Made by a program: the position numbers and the translations under genes
Notes under the pieces: model-generated
The model's input: the letters and a program-made list of their open reading frames with translations, nothing else
The model's database searches: none
What the model was told of the DNA's origin: nothing
In this document: positions 30,453 to 39,057 of the stretch, in pieces
Layout: each line of letters starts with the position of its first letter
How positions within the stretch are numbered: position 1 is the stretch's first letter
From: Campylobacter showae CSUNSWCD
GTDB taxonomy: Bacteria > Campylobacterota > Campylobacteria > Campylobacterales > Campylobacteraceae
Assembly: GCF_000313615.1 (NCBI RefSeq)
Contig: NZ_AMZQ01000005.1
Location: 1 to 64,000, forward strand
DNA: 64,000 nucleotides
Reading direction: 5' to 3'

Positions 30453-31127
30453 ATGTTTAAAATTTTAGTCGCCGAGGATGACGAAAATTTAAATAAAATC
30501 ATCTGCCTAAAGCTAGCTCAGGAGGGCTTTTCGCCTCTTGCGGCTTTTGACGGAGAGCTGGCTTTGCAGCTACTAGAGAGCGAGCACGCCGATCTTGTCG
30601 TCACCGATATCATGATGCCCGGACTTAGTGGATACGAGCTAACCAAACAAATCAAACTGCTAGACGAGTCGCTGCCGGTGCTGATGATAACGGCAAAAAG
30701 CGGCATGGAGGGCATGGAGAAGGGCTTTGTCACGGGGGCGGACGACTACATGAGCAAGCCTTTAAATTTAAAGGAGCTGATCTTACGCATAAACGCGCTT
30801 TTGCGCCGAGCCAAGATCGCTAGCGGCAAGCGGCTGAGGTTTAAAAACTCCGAGCTCGACTATACGGCCCTTAGCCTAAAAATCGGCGGCGAGGCCGTGG
30901 AGCTCGCACCAAAAGAGTTTTATTTACTCTTTTTACTGCTCTCAAACCCGGGCAAAATTTTCACTCGTCTTGAAATCATGCAAGAAATTTGGGGCTACGA
31001 CACGGATAGCGACGAGCGCGCGGTCGATACGCACGTAAAAAAGCTACGCCGCAAGCTAGAAAGCTGCACGGACTTTGAGATAGCTACGGTGCGCGGCATC
31101 GGCTATAAGGGCGAAATTTACGAGTGA
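30453..31127 (+). CDS. OmpR/PhoB-family response regulator
   Basis: 224 residues. The receiver domain has the acidic pair Asp9/Asp10, phosphoacceptor Asp52 (VVTDIMMPG) and Lys102 (MSKPLNLKEL). The C-terminal winged helix contains the OmpR pattern (ELAPKEFYLLFLLLSNPGKIFTRLEIMQEIWGYDTDSDERAVDTHVKKLRRKLE starts near 150, ending GIGYKG). Such regulators bind head-to-tail direct repeats spaced about 10-11 bp. It is first in an operon with an exported protein and a histidine kinase; a candidate operator of that type lies just past the operon at 33198. Confidence 0.95.
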   Translation: MFKILVAEDDENLNKIICLKLAQEGFSPLAAFDGELALQLLESEHADLVVTDIMMPGLSGYELTKQIKLLDESLPVLMITAKSGMEGMEKGFVTGADDYMSKPLNLKELILRINALLRRAKIASGKRLRFKNSELDYTALSLKIGGEAVELAPKEFYLLFLLLSNPGKIFTRLEIMQEIWGYDTDSDERAVDTHVKKLRRKLESCTDFEIATVRGIGYKGEIYE

Positions 31128-31143
31128 GGGGCGGGGAGACAAA

Positions 31144-32001
31144 GTGAAAATTTTAAAAGCTATTTTAGCGGCAGCATCGGCGGTTTGTTATCTAAACTCG
31201 GCCGTTTTACCAGAAAGCGACTGGAGCAAAAAGGATCTAAAAAGCGAGGTCAAAAGCATGACGGCTACGGAGTACGAATACTCTATGGATGGCTCTGGAG
31301 TGCTAGAAAATACGCGCGTAAAGCGGACGGAGTTTAACGAAAACGGCTATATACTGCAAGAAACCGAGCATATAAACGGTGTGCCAAACAGCTCGGTATC
31401 GTTTGAGTACGGCAAAGACGGGCTAATCCGCAAAAAATACCAAGACAGCGCCGTTTATCTCTACGAATACGAATTTGACGGCGAAAATTTAGTCGCGACG
31501 GCCAAAGAAAAGTATGTCGAGGATAGATTTTACCCCCGAACGGAGAAAACCACCTACGGCAAGGACGGCAAAATGATCGCTCGGGCTGTGTATTCGGGCA
31601 GGGAACTAGTGATAGACGATAGCTACGTCTACGACGAAAAGGGCGTTTTAACGCGGATAGAAGATAATATGGAGCCGCGGCACGGCATAGAGATAAGCTT
31701 CGAGCGCAAGCCAAACGGCGAATATGAAAAAATCACGCAAGCCCCAAACTCAAAATGGGTTTATTACTACGCAGCAAATGGTGATGAAATGGAGTATACG
31801 TCGGTAAATTACTTCGGCTCTGAGGCAAAAATCTGGCAAATTTTGCAGTTTAAAGACATAATCAGGGACGAGCGGGGAAATTTGACGCATAAAACCTCGG
31901 TCAAATTTAAGCCCGCGGACAAATACTACGAAAACGGCGACATAAAAGAGGTCGGTTTATACAAAAAAACGGAAATAAAATATGAATACTACGCAAAATA
32001 A
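31144..32001 (+). CDS. Exported YD/RHS-like repeat protein encoded between regulator and kinase
   Basis: 285 residues from a GTG with GGGGAGA upstream. It has a short signal peptide (MKILKAILAAASAVCYLNSA), then repeated beta-strand units of the type EFNENGYILQETEHINGVPNSSVSFEYGKDG, TTYGKDGKMIARAVYSG, YVYDEKGVLTRIED and RDERGNLTHKT, resembling YD/RHS-type strands. No lipobox or enzyme motif. It sits between a response regulator and its kinase and overlaps the kinase start by 20 nt, so its translation is coupled to the kinase. I infer a periplasmic sensing or accessory subunit; this is not proven. Confidence 0.7.
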   Translation: MKILKAILAAASAVCYLNSAVLPESDWSKKDLKSEVKSMTATEYEYSMDGSGVLENTRVKRTEFNENGYILQETEHINGVPNSSVSFEYGKDGLIRKKYQDSAVYLYEYEFDGENLVATAKEKYVEDRFYPRTEKTTYGKDGKMIARAVYSGRELVIDDSYVYDEKGVLTRIEDNMEPRHGIEISFERKPNGEYEKITQAPNSKWVYYYAANGDEMEYTSVNYFGSEAKIWQILQFKDIIRDERGNLTHKTSVKFKPADKYYENGDIKEVGLYKKTEIKYEYYAK

Positions 32002-33043
32002 GAAAAAATACCTAATCAGTCTAAAAACCTACACGGCGGCGATGTTTATCTTCGTCTTTTGCGTACTTTGCGTCGCGGCGTCGGCGGCGATCATAGCTTA
32101 CGAGCGGATATTTGAGATGAAGCTTGGGATGTTTTGGGGCATTATCAGCTTTTGCGCGATCGTGATGGGCGCGGGCGGAGCGATATTTTACGCGGTATCG
32201 GCGTATTTTTTGCGGTATGTCGAGAGCTTTAGGCTAGCAGCCGGAAAGATCGCTAGAGGCGACTTTGCCGTTAGGGTCGCGCGCAAGAACTGCAAACGCG
32301 GCGCAGATAGCGAATACCTGCACGAGCTAGACGAGCTGGCGGCAAATATAAATTTGACCGCGGCGGCGCTGGAAAAAATGGACTACATGCAAAAGGACTT
32401 CGTCTCAAACGTCTCGCACGAGCTAAAAACGCCTCTAAGCGTCATCAGCGGCTACTGCGAGATCGCGCAGGACGAGACGGACGAGGCACGCAGAAACGAG
32501 TATCTGGACCTCATAAAAGAGCAGGCAAAATCGCTAAGCAGGCTGTGCGAGGATATGCTGCTGCTCTCGCGATTAGATAGCCAGGCGGGCGTAAATTTAG
32601 ACGAAAACGTGCGCGTAGACGAGCAGCTACGAAAGGCTGCGGCGATGCTAATGCAAAAGTACGACGGGCGGGAGTTTGATCTGGATCTAGCCGCCGTAAG
32701 CGTACGTAGCAACGCCTCGATGCTAGCGCAAATTTGGATAAATTTGATGGATAATGCGCTAAAGTACTCGGCCGCGGACGTCGGCGTGAGCTGCCGCGAA
32801 GAGAGCGGTCGGCTCACCGTGCGCATTAGCGACGAGGGTGCGGGTATCGAGGCAAAAAAGCTGGGAAAAATCTACGATAAATTTTATCAATGCGAGGAGT
32901 CGCACAAGGGCAAAGGCAGCGGTCTAGGGCTATCTATCGTGCGGCGCATCGTTCATCTTTTAGGCGGGGAGATAAGCTACGAAAGCGAGCCAGGACGCGG
33001 TACGACCGTGAGCGTAAAGATCCAAAACGCACGTAAAATTTGA
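31982..33043 (+). CDS. Sensor histidine kinase with almost no periplasmic domain
   Basis: 353 residues: two membrane helices (about 15-39 and 52-76) separated by only about ten residues, a HAMP-like segment (RLAAGKIARGDFAVRVA), and the DHp box KDFVSNVSHELKTPLSVISGY with His146. The ATPase domain follows with N-box (NLMDNALKYS), G1 (DEGAGIE), F-box (IYDKFYQCEESHKGKGSGLGLSIV) and GGEISYESEPGRGT. A kinase with so small an extracytoplasmic loop must sense through membrane or partner proteins, which makes the exported protein encoded just before it a candidate input. Confidence 0.93.
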   Translation: MNTTQNKKKYLISLKTYTAAMFIFVFCVLCVAASAAIIAYERIFEMKLGMFWGIISFCAIVMGAGGAIFYAVSAYFLRYVESFRLAAGKIARGDFAVRVARKNCKRGADSEYLHELDELAANINLTAAALEKMDYMQKDFVSNVSHELKTPLSVISGYCEIAQDETDEARRNEYLDLIKEQAKSLSRLCEDMLLLSRLDSQAGVNLDENVRVDEQLRKAAAMLMQKYDGREFDLDLAAVSVRSNASMLAQIWINLMDNALKYSAADVGVSCREESGRLTVRISDEGAGIEAKKLGKIYDKFYQCEESHKGKGSGLGLSIVRRIVHLLGGEISYESEPGRGTTVSVKIQNARKI

Positions 33044-33197
33044 GGCAAAGCGCGGCTAAATTTGATTAAATTTGTGCTTTTGCGGCGGGTAAATTTGACT
33101 CTCAGGCTCGGCTGATTGTGCGGCAAATTTTACTTGCGGGCGCGAAATTTGACGGAATAAGCGTAAATTTCAAGCGAAATTTTAAAAAGTCATACAA

Positions 33198-33231
33198 AGG
33201 ACACATTGAGGACACAAAAGGTCATTATAAT
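33198..33231 (+). promoter_or_regulatory. Phased AGGACA direct repeats next to a -10 box
   Basis: AGGACACA begins at 33198 and again at 33209, and AGGTCA begins at 33219, giving 11- and 10-bp spacing, one helical turn each. TATAAT is at 33226-33231, so the repeats cover the -35 region. This geometry is that of activator sites used by OmpR/PhoB-family regulators. It drives the tiny gene at 33256 and lies about 150 nt past the two-component operon. Confidence 0.65.
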
Positions 33232-33255
33232 TCTCCAAAAATAAAGGAGAAAAAG

Positions 33256-33342
33256 ATGAAAGATTCTGCAGTAACTCACGTAACTATGGCTATCGGAGCC
33301 GTGCTTTGGGGCTGTCTAACCGCAGCGGTGGTTTTGTTTTAA
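33256..33342 (+). CDS. 28-residue single-span membrane peptide
   Basis: ATG with an excellent ribosome site (AAAGGAGAAAAAG). The product has a short hydrophilic N-terminus (MKDSAVTHV) and one hydrophobic helix running to the C-terminal Phe, with a GCLTAA segment that includes one Cys. It has its own -10 and phased direct repeats upstream. Because it is too short for homology, the case rests on RBS, promoter and hydrophobicity. I infer it is a regulated membrane peptide, possibly a target or feedback element of the adjacent two-component system. Confidence 0.65.
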   Translation: MKDSAVTHVTMAIGAVLWGCLTAAVVLF

Positions 33343-33640
33343 CGGGAAAAAACGTAAAAACAAAAATCTACGGATGAGTATCGCGGCAAGACGCTCGCAA
33401 GTACGGCGATAACTCGTCCAATCTCTAAATTAAATTTAGCCGCAGTCTCCGCATCAAAAAACTCAGCTAGTTTTCGTCTCGGCGAGCTTGTTTTTATATA
33501 AAATTTAAAATTTGACTCGCAAGCCGAACCGTTTAAATTTAACCTCAAATTTACCCGCACCGACCGCTACCCTGCGCGCTTTGATTGTTTATTTAGCTTC
33601 TTTTGGATAAAATCGCCCAAATTTAATCTTAAGGCAAATC
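33343..33640. other. Intergenic region, 298 bp
   Basis: AAATTT-rich and without a convincing gene. A minus-strand frame at 33339-33560 has no ribosome site and low-complexity composition. A weak -10 (TAAAAT near 33606) precedes leuD. Confidence 0.45.
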
Positions 33641-34123
33641 ATGAAACAAGCAAAAGTCTGGAAATTCGGCGACAATATCGACACCGACATCATCATAGCC
33701 GCGCGCTATCTCAACACCTCGGACGAAAAAATCTTGGCCACTCATATCATGGAGGACGCAGATCCTGAGTTTAGCAAAAAAATCTCCGCGGGCGACGTCA
33801 TCGTAGCTGGCGAAAATTTCGGCTGCGGCAGCTCGCGCGAGCACGCTCCTTTGGCGCTTAAGGCCGCAGGCATCGGCGCTGTGATAGCTAAGAGTTTTGC
33901 TAGGATTTTTTATAGAAACAGCTTTAATACGGGACTTTTGATACTAGAAATCAAAGAAACAGACGAGATAAACGCGGGCGACGAGCTAAAAATCGACGTG
34001 GATAACGGCGCGGTCGTAAATTTGACGAGCGGCAAAGAGTATAAATTTAGCCCGATACCGCCGTTTATGCAAGAGCTTTTAAAAAGCGGCGGCCTCATAG
34101 AATACGCGAAAACAAGGATATAA
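33641..34123 (+). CDS. leuD: 3-isopropylmalate dehydratase small subunit
   Basis: 160 residues, the short LeuD type. The swivelling domain has [17 protein letters not shown], then [43 protein letters not shown], the conserved substrate-loop and Arg motif. It forms 2-/3-isopropylmalate isomerase with LeuC, whose gene is not here. leuB follows after a 1-nt gap, so both are co-transcribed. In C. jejuni leuA-B-C-D are one cluster; here leuDB stand apart from leuA/C. Confidence 0.95.
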   Translation: MKQAKVWKFGDNIDTDIIIAARYLNTSDEKILATHIMEDADPEFSKKISAGDVIVAGENFGCGSSREHAPLALKAAGIGAVIAKSFARIFYRNSFNTGLLILEIKETDEINAGDELKIDVDNGAVVNLTSGKEYKFSPIPPFMQELLKSGGLIEYAKTRI

Positions 34124-34124
34124 A

Positions 34125-35198
34125 ATGGCTAAAATTTATAATATCGCAGTGATAAAGGGCGACGGCATCGGTCCTGAGATAGTGGATGAGGCGATAAAGG
34201 CGCTAGATGCGGCTAGTGCGGAGTTTGGTTTCGAGCTTAGCTATAACTATTACCTGATGGGCGGCGCTGCAATCGACGTGTTCGGCGAGCCTTTGCCTAG
34301 CGAGACGCTAAACGGCGCGCTAAACTCGGACGCTGTGCTTTTTGGTGCTATAGGCGGGCCTAAATGGGACGGCTTGCCGCGTCATCTGCGCCCTGAAAGC
34401 GGGCTTTTAAAACTACGAAAAGGGCTTGGCGCGTACGCGAATTTGCGCCCTGCGATGATATTTGACGAGCTAGTAGATGCTAGCACGCTAAAACCATCAG
34501 TCCTTCAGGGCGTCGATTTTATCGTAGTTCGCGAGCTAACCGGCGGGATATACTTCGGTCAACCGCGCGAGAAAAAAGAAAACAGTGCCTACAACACTAT
34601 GACCTACACGAGCGAGGAGATCGAGCGTATCGCAAAGGTCGGGTTTGAAACCGCGATGAAGCGCAAAAAACGCGTCTGCATGGTCGATAAGGCAAATGTG
34701 CTTGAGACCAGCCAGCTGTGGCGCGAGGTCACGAGCGAGGTCGCAAAGAGCTATCCGGAGGTAAGTTTGGAGTTTATGTACGTCGATAACGCGGCGATGC
34801 AGCTCGTGCGCGCGCCTAGTAAATTCGACGTGATTTTGACGGAAAATCTCTTCGGCGATATCTTAAGCGACGAGGCTAGTATGGTGTGCGGCTCGATAGG
34901 GCTCCTGCCAAGCGCCAGCATCGGGGGCAAGGTAGGTATCTACGAGCCTATCCACGGCAGCGCGCCTGATATCGCGGGGCAGGGCATCGCAAACCCGGTC
35001 GCTACAATACTAAGCGCTGCGATGATGCTTAGGTATTCATTTGGCGAAAACGAGGCGGCAAAAGCTATCGAAAACGCGGTAAAAGCCGCGCTCGCACAAG
35101 GATACAGGACGAAGGATATAGCGCAATTTGACGCTAAAGAAATTTGCACTACGAGCGAAATGGGCAGTATCGTGGCCTCGCTCGTAAAAAAAGCGTAA
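34125..35198 (+). CDS. leuB: 3-isopropylmalate dehydrogenase
   Basis: 357 residues. NAD-dependent oxidative decarboxylase of the leucine pathway. Motifs: KGDGIGPEI near the N-terminus, [32 protein letters not shown] (substrate Args), the NADH-proximal [32 protein letters not shown] and the nucleotide loop [25 protein letters not shown]. It directly follows leuD. Confidence 0.97.
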   Translation: MAKIYNIAVIKGDGIGPEIVDEAIKALDAASAEFGFELSYNYYLMGGAAIDVFGEPLPSETLNGALNSDAVLFGAIGGPKWDGLPRHLRPESGLLKLRKGLGAYANLRPAMIFDELVDASTLKPSVLQGVDFIVVRELTGGIYFGQPREKKENSAYNTMTYTSEEIERIAKVGFETAMKRKKRVCMVDKANVLETSQLWREVTSEVAKSYPEVSLEFMYVDNAAMQLVRAPSKFDVILTENLFGDILSDEASMVCGSIGLLPSASIGGKVGIYEPIHGSAPDIAGQGIANPVATILSAAMMLRYSFGENEAAKAIENAVKAALAQGYRTKDIAQFDAKEICTTSEMGSIVASLVKKA

Positions 35199-35200
35199 AG

Positions 35201-35446
35201 ATGAAAGATACGATTACCGAAGCCCTAATCTACGAGGCTCAAGGGCTAAAAGACGACGCGCTGATAGTTTATAAAAACATCCTAAAGCGCGAGCCGACAA
35301 ACGCCGCCGCGATCGCCGCGATAAGGCGTCTAAGCGGCCTTAGTAGAAAAAAAACGGGCGTAAACGAGCAGATGAAAGATTTTTTCATCAAAATGAAAAC
35401 CGACGAAGAAATAACCGAATTTAAAAGGTGGCTGATAAAACTATGA
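35201..35446 (+). CDS. Small TPR-like protein upstream of the CiaD-like gene
   Basis: 81 residues from the ATG at 35201, two bases after the leuB stop. The N-terminal half (EALIYEAQGLKDDALIVYKNILKREPTNAAAIAAIRRL) is a single tetratricopeptide-like hairpin; the rest is charged. Its TGA overlaps the next ATG (ATGA). C. jejuni has a short protein (Cj0787, from memory) in the same position before ciaD and cca, so this is a conserved pair rather than a chance frame. Function unknown. Confidence 0.75.
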   Translation: MKDTITEALIYEAQGLKDDALIVYKNILKREPTNAAAIAAIRRLSGLSRKKTGVNEQMKDFFIKMKTDEEITEFKRWLIKL

Positions 35447-35946
35447 AACTAGAAGAAATAGCAAAAATGGCGATAGACGAGGTGGCGATGGAGCTAGAGC
35501 GAATGGGCACCACGCAGGAAAGCTTGGTCTCGGAGGCTGAAAATGCGGCAAATTTGACGAGCGTTCCGACCTCAAGTGGCGACGTAAATTTAACCAACGC
35601 CGCGGGTCTTGCAAATCTAGTTAGCGAGATCAGCATAGACGAAGCTAGCGAGTTTGAAGCCGTTTTAGAAAGCGCGGCAAACTCGCAAAACATCGCACCC
35701 GAATTTGACGGAGTGGGGGAGATCGCCGCGACTGCTGCGCCGCAAAAGGCCTTTGAGGTGGAGGTTGCGAATTTTACGGGCGAGGAGATATTTCTAAAAA
35801 ACCTAAAAGAGCGCATTTTGGTGCTTTTTGAGGGGCTTAACGCGACGAGCGAAGAAAATCTGAAAGACAGGCTCTCGCTCACGCTTAAATTTTTAGAATT
35901 CGTGCTGGCAAATGTCGAAAATCGGCTCGAAAATCTGCAAAAATAA
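35443..35946 (+). CDS. CiaD-like protein (positional homologue of Cj0788)
   Basis: 167 residues from the ATG at 35443, chosen because it overlaps the upstream stop (ATGA); a GTG 15 nt earlier is possible. N-terminal helix MKLEEIAKMAIDEVAMELERM, a long acidic Ala/Ser-rich middle that looks disordered, and a compact C-terminal helical region (FLKNLKERILVLFEGL ... LTLKFLEFVLANVENRLENL). Its place between the Cj0787-like gene and cca matches CiaD of C. jejuni, a protein secreted through the flagellar apparatus and linked to host-cell invasion. The middle is poorly conserved in type, so whether it is an effector here is unproven. Confidence 0.65.
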   Translation: MKLEEIAKMAIDEVAMELERMGTTQESLVSEAENAANLTSVPTSSGDVNLTNAAGLANLVSEISIDEASEFEAVLESAANSQNIAPEFDGVGEIAATAAPQKAFEVEVANFTGEEIFLKNLKERILVLFEGLNATSEENLKDRLSLTLKFLEFVLANVENRLENLQK

Positions 35947-37054
35947 AAATCTAAAATGGGTGCGAGATTTTCTAGCACCCCACACCAAGCGCGCGTATAT
36001 CGTCGGTGGCTGCGTTCGCGATGCGATGCTAGGTAAAAAAATCTCCGACTTTGACGTTGAAATTTACGGTATCGACCCTGCTAAATTTGACGCTCTGATG
36101 GCGCAAATCGGCGCTTGCGGCGTGGGCAAAAACTACTTCGTTTATAAATTTAAAAACTTCGACCTTTCTTTGCCGCGAACCGAAAACAAAACGGGCGAGG
36201 GTCATAAAGCATTTGAGGTCGCCTATACGGACGACGAACGTGCGGCATCTTTGCGCCGAGACTTTACTGTAAATGCGATGATGATAAATATTTTTGACGG
36301 CTCGTTTTTGGACTTTTACGGCGGCGAGAGCGACCTAAAGCGAGGCATCTTGCGCCATATCGACGATGAAAAATTCGCCGAAGATAGTCTGCGCGTACTG
36401 CGGGCGGTGCAGTTTAGCGCGCGGCTAAATTTCCGTATCGCGCGCGAGAGTTTGCGGCTGATGAAGCGCCTAAGTATCAGAGATCTTAGCCGCGAGCGCA
36501 TAAACGGCGAGCTAATGAAGCTTTTTGGCGCCAAATTTCAAGAGGTCGGCTTTTTGTATCTTTATAAACTAGGGCTTTTGGGCAAAATTTTTGGGCTAAA
36601 TTTGAGCCGAGTCGAGGCGGAAAAATTTGCCGCAAAACTAAAAAGCGCGGTCAAATTTCTACCCAAACAAAACGGCAAAAAAGACGAGCGCGAGTTTTTG
36701 TATCTTTTAAACGGCTATTTCGGCATTAAAAATTTTTACGATTTAGGACTGCCTAAAAGCTTTGAAGCCTGCGTCAAAGAGCCGTTTTTTGCTGGTCGTC
36801 CGAGCGACAAAGACTTGCTAAAAATCGCCCTAGATAAACCGCTAAAAAGCTGGCTCGGGCTTAACTTGCCTAGCCTAATAAAAAGAGCTAAAAATTTAGG
36901 CGTTTATGAGGCTAAATTTGAGCCCGCTATCGATACGGCGGAGATTTTAAAGCAAGGCTTTAAAGGAGCTGCGATCGGTGCTGAGATAAGGCACAGGCAG
37001 GATCTAGCGATAGATAAATTTTTAAACGAAAAGTCAAGCTCGGCTAAAAATTAA
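35912..37054 (+). CDS. cca: CCA-adding / poly(A) polymerase-family tRNA nucleotidyltransferase
   Basis: 380 residues; the ATG overlaps the CiaD-like gene by 35 nt. Class II nucleotidyltransferase head: AYIVGGCVRDAMLGKKISDFDVEIYG gives the GG and metal-binding DxD-type carboxylates, followed by RRDFTVNAMMINIFDGSFLDFYGGESDLKRGILRHI and FAEDSLRVLRAVQFSARLNFRIA. It repairs or adds the tRNA 3' CCA. The tRNA-Leu in this window already encodes CCA, so its main job may be repair. Confidence 0.9.
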   Translation: MSKIGSKICKNKNLKWVRDFLAPHTKRAYIVGGCVRDAMLGKKISDFDVEIYGIDPAKFDALMAQIGACGVGKNYFVYKFKNFDLSLPRTENKTGEGHKAFEVAYTDDERAASLRRDFTVNAMMINIFDGSFLDFYGGESDLKRGILRHIDDEKFAEDSLRVLRAVQFSARLNFRIARESLRLMKRLSIRDLSRERINGELMKLFGAKFQEVGFLYLYKLGLLGKIFGLNLSRVEAEKFAAKLKSAVKFLPKQNGKKDEREFLYLLNGYFGIKNFYDLGLPKSFEACVKEPFFAGRPSDKDLLKIALDKPLKSWLGLNLPSLIKRAKNLGVYEAKFEPAIDTAEILKQGFKGAAIGAEIRHRQDLAIDKFLNEKSSSAKN

Positions 37055-37108
37055 CCTAGTTAAAAGCGCAAATTGGCTAAAATCAAGCCCTATTTTAAAG
37101 AGGCGAAA

Positions 37109-37243
37109 GTGGAAAAAATCTCAAATATAAATTTTCAAAATAAAAGTATTCTTTTTAGTATAAGTTTTGCAAAAAGCCTAAATTTGAGCGACTTGGCAAG
37201 TGCTTGTGCGGCTGTTAAAACGCAGGCTAAGGCGGCTTTTTAA
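37109..37243 (+). CDS. Possible 44-residue ORF coupled to trmL
   Basis: A GTG with AGAGGCG upstream opens 44 codons ending in TAA directly abutting the trmL ATG (TAAATG). Composition is Ser/Ala/Lys-rich (VEKISNINFQNK ... AAVKTQAKAAF) without a membrane helix or recognised motif. Evidence is limited to the RBS and the exact abutment; it may be a translational coupling leader or chance. Confidence 0.35.
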   Translation: MEKISNINFQNKSILFSISFAKSLNLSDLASACAAVKTQAKAAF

Positions 37244-37723
37244 ATGTTCAACATCGTCCTCGTTCATCCTCAAATTCCCCAAAATACGGGCTCGATCGGG
37301 CGCATGTGCGTAAATGCTAATCTTAAGCTTCATATAATCAAACCGACCGTTTTTGACATCAGCGAAAAGGCCGTTAGGCGCGCGGGGCTTGATTACTGGG
37401 CGCGGTTAAATCCCGTTATTTGGGAGAGTTTGGACGAGTTTTTACGCGCAAACGCCGCTTACGAGGATAGATTTTTTTACGCGACGACGAAGGCGCATAA
37501 ATTTTACTTTGAAGCGGAGTTTAAAAAGGGCGACTTTTTGTTTTTTGGCGGCGAAAGTACGGGCCTACCTATGGAGCTGATGGAGCGAAATTTCGCAAAC
37601 GCGATCAAAATCCCGATGGGCGAGCAGGGCAGAAGCTTAAATTTAGCCACGAGTGCGGGCATCGTCGCGTATGAGGCTATCAGGCAAAATTTCGCCGAGT
37701 CAGGTTTTGGAAACGCGATATGA
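37244..37723 (+). CDS. trmL: tRNA (cytidine/uridine-34-2'-O)-methyltransferase TrmL
   Basis: 159 residues, a minimal SPOUT methyltransferase. The trefoil-knot SAM site is built by FFGGESTGLP and IKIPMGEQGRSLNLATSAGIVAYEA, with the N-terminal VLVHPQIPQNTGSIGRMCVNAN. TrmL methylates the ribose of the wobble base of certain leucine tRNAs, including the CAA isoacceptor encoded in this window at 42232. The TGA overlaps the next ATG. Confidence 0.92.
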   Translation: MFNIVLVHPQIPQNTGSIGRMCVNANLKLHIIKPTVFDISEKAVRRAGLDYWARLNPVIWESLDEFLRANAAYEDRFFYATTKAHKFYFEAEFKKGDFLFFGGESTGLPMELMERNFANAIKIPMGEQGRSLNLATSAGIVAYEAIRQNFAESGFGNAI

Positions 37724-39057
37724 AATTTACGGCAAATAGGCTCTTTGCCCTCATTTTTGCGGCTCTGTTTTTTGCTGTTTTTGCGGCGGGTGCCGAGCTA
37801 AAGATCGCTACGTTTAACGTGCAAAATTTATTTGACGCCAAAAACGACGGCAGCGAGTACAAGGATTTCATCGTCGGAAAATCAGAGTGGAGCGAGAAAA
37901 AAGCGAGCGCCAAATTTAAAGCCGTAAGCGCAAAGATAAAAGAGCTAAATGCCGATATCATCGCGCTTCAAGAGATAGAAAACGAGCAAATTTTAAAAGA
38001 GCTGATGAAGGAAGCGGGCTATAAATATTTTGCCTTTTCTAAAGGCAAAAACGGTCCCGTAGGCCTAGCCGTGCTGTCTCGCATAAAGCCTGAAAAAACG
38101 CAAATTTTCAGCGTGCCAAACGTAAAAACAAGAGATATTTTAAAGCTTGATTTTGAAGTGGATGGGCAAAAATTTAGCCTCTTAAATTTGCATTTTCCCG
38201 CTAGAAAAAATCCTCTAAAGCAGCGAAAAACAGCTTTTATCACGCTAAAATCAGCTTTAGCGGATACCCAAAAGGTCGTGGTTTTGGGCGATTTTAACAC
38301 GCCTTACGGAGATAAAGAGCTGCTGGGCGATTTTGAAACTAGTAAAAATTTGGCTAATCTTTGGGCGTTTTTGCCAAAGCACGAGCGCTACTCGCACACG
38401 AGCCTAAACGCGCTCGATCACGTCCTGCTCTCAAAGGACGCGCTTAGTCAAAACTATGTCTTAAATAGCTTTAAGGTTGAGCGAGACGGGGCGCAAATTT
38501 CGGATCACTTCGCTCTGGTTTTTAGGCTAAATTTTGATAAAAATGCTAAAAATACGCTGCAAAATATCGCCGAAGCGCGGGTCGGCGAGCTATCAAAGAA
38601 GTCAAATTTGCCTGTTTTGCTAAAACGCGCTACGGTCGTTCAAAAAGATAAAAAGGGCTTTACGCTAGCTAAAGATAAGCGCGGTATCTACGTATACGAG
38701 CCAAAAAACGACGCAAAGCCCGGCCAAATCATGGACGTAGCGGTAAACCGCCTAGACGAGTTTAAGGGAAATCTTGAGATTAGCTCGCATTATGCGGTAA
38801 AAATTTATGACGAAACGCAAGATCCGCATGAGCAGATGCTGGAGGCTAAAAACCTAAAACAAGCGCGCGCGGGCGACGTGTTTGGTCGTATCGGCGGCGA
38901 AGTGCGAAACGGCAGGCTCTATACGCCGTACGGAGATATCAAAATTTACGGCGCTAAGGGCGAACCGCGCAACGAAAAAGAGGCGATTTTTACGTCCGTT
39001 CGCGTAGTGAATTATAAAAATGAACCTCAAATTTGGATAGAAAATGAGAATAATTGA
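37720..39057 (+). CDS. Exported endonuclease/exonuclease/phosphatase-family protein
   Basis: 445 residues with a signal peptide (hydrophobic residues 8-24, ending AAGA). EEP motifs: LKIATFNVQNLFDAKND, IIALQEIENEQIL (metal Glu), LNLHFPARKNP, VVLGDFNTPYGD, LDHVLLS and ISDHFALVF (catalytic His). About 150 further residues at the C-terminus form a beta-rich OB-like domain. Probably a periplasmic or secreted DNase; related secreted nucleases exist in Campylobacter. It overlaps trmL by 4 nt and the next small ORF by 14 nt. Confidence 0.85.
   Translation: MKFTANRLFALIFAALFFAVFAAGAELKIATFNVQNLFDAKNDGSEYKDFIVGKSEWSEKKASAKFKAVSAKIKELNADIIALQEIENEQILKELMKEAGYKYFAFSKGKNGPVGLAVLSRIKPEKTQIFSVPNVKTRDILKLDFEVDGQKFSLLNLHFPARKNPLKQRKTAFITLKSALADTQKVVVLGDFNTPYGDKELLGDFETSKNLANLWAFLPKHERYSHTSLNALDHVLLSKDALSQNYVLNSFKVERDGAQISDHFALVFRLNFDKNAKNTLQNIAEARVGELSKKSNLPVLLKRATVVQKDKKGFTLAKDKRGIYVYEPKNDAKPGQIMDVAVNRLDEFKGNLEISSHYAVKIYDETQDPHEQMLEAKNLKQARAGDVFGRIGGEVRNGRLYTPYGDIKIYGAKGEPRNEKEAIFTSVRVVNYKNEPQIWIENENN

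Noticed and set aside
33339-33560. 73-codon minus-strand frame before leuD
   Set aside because: No ribosome site or promoter and no recognisable protein features; chance frame in AAATTT-rich DNA.
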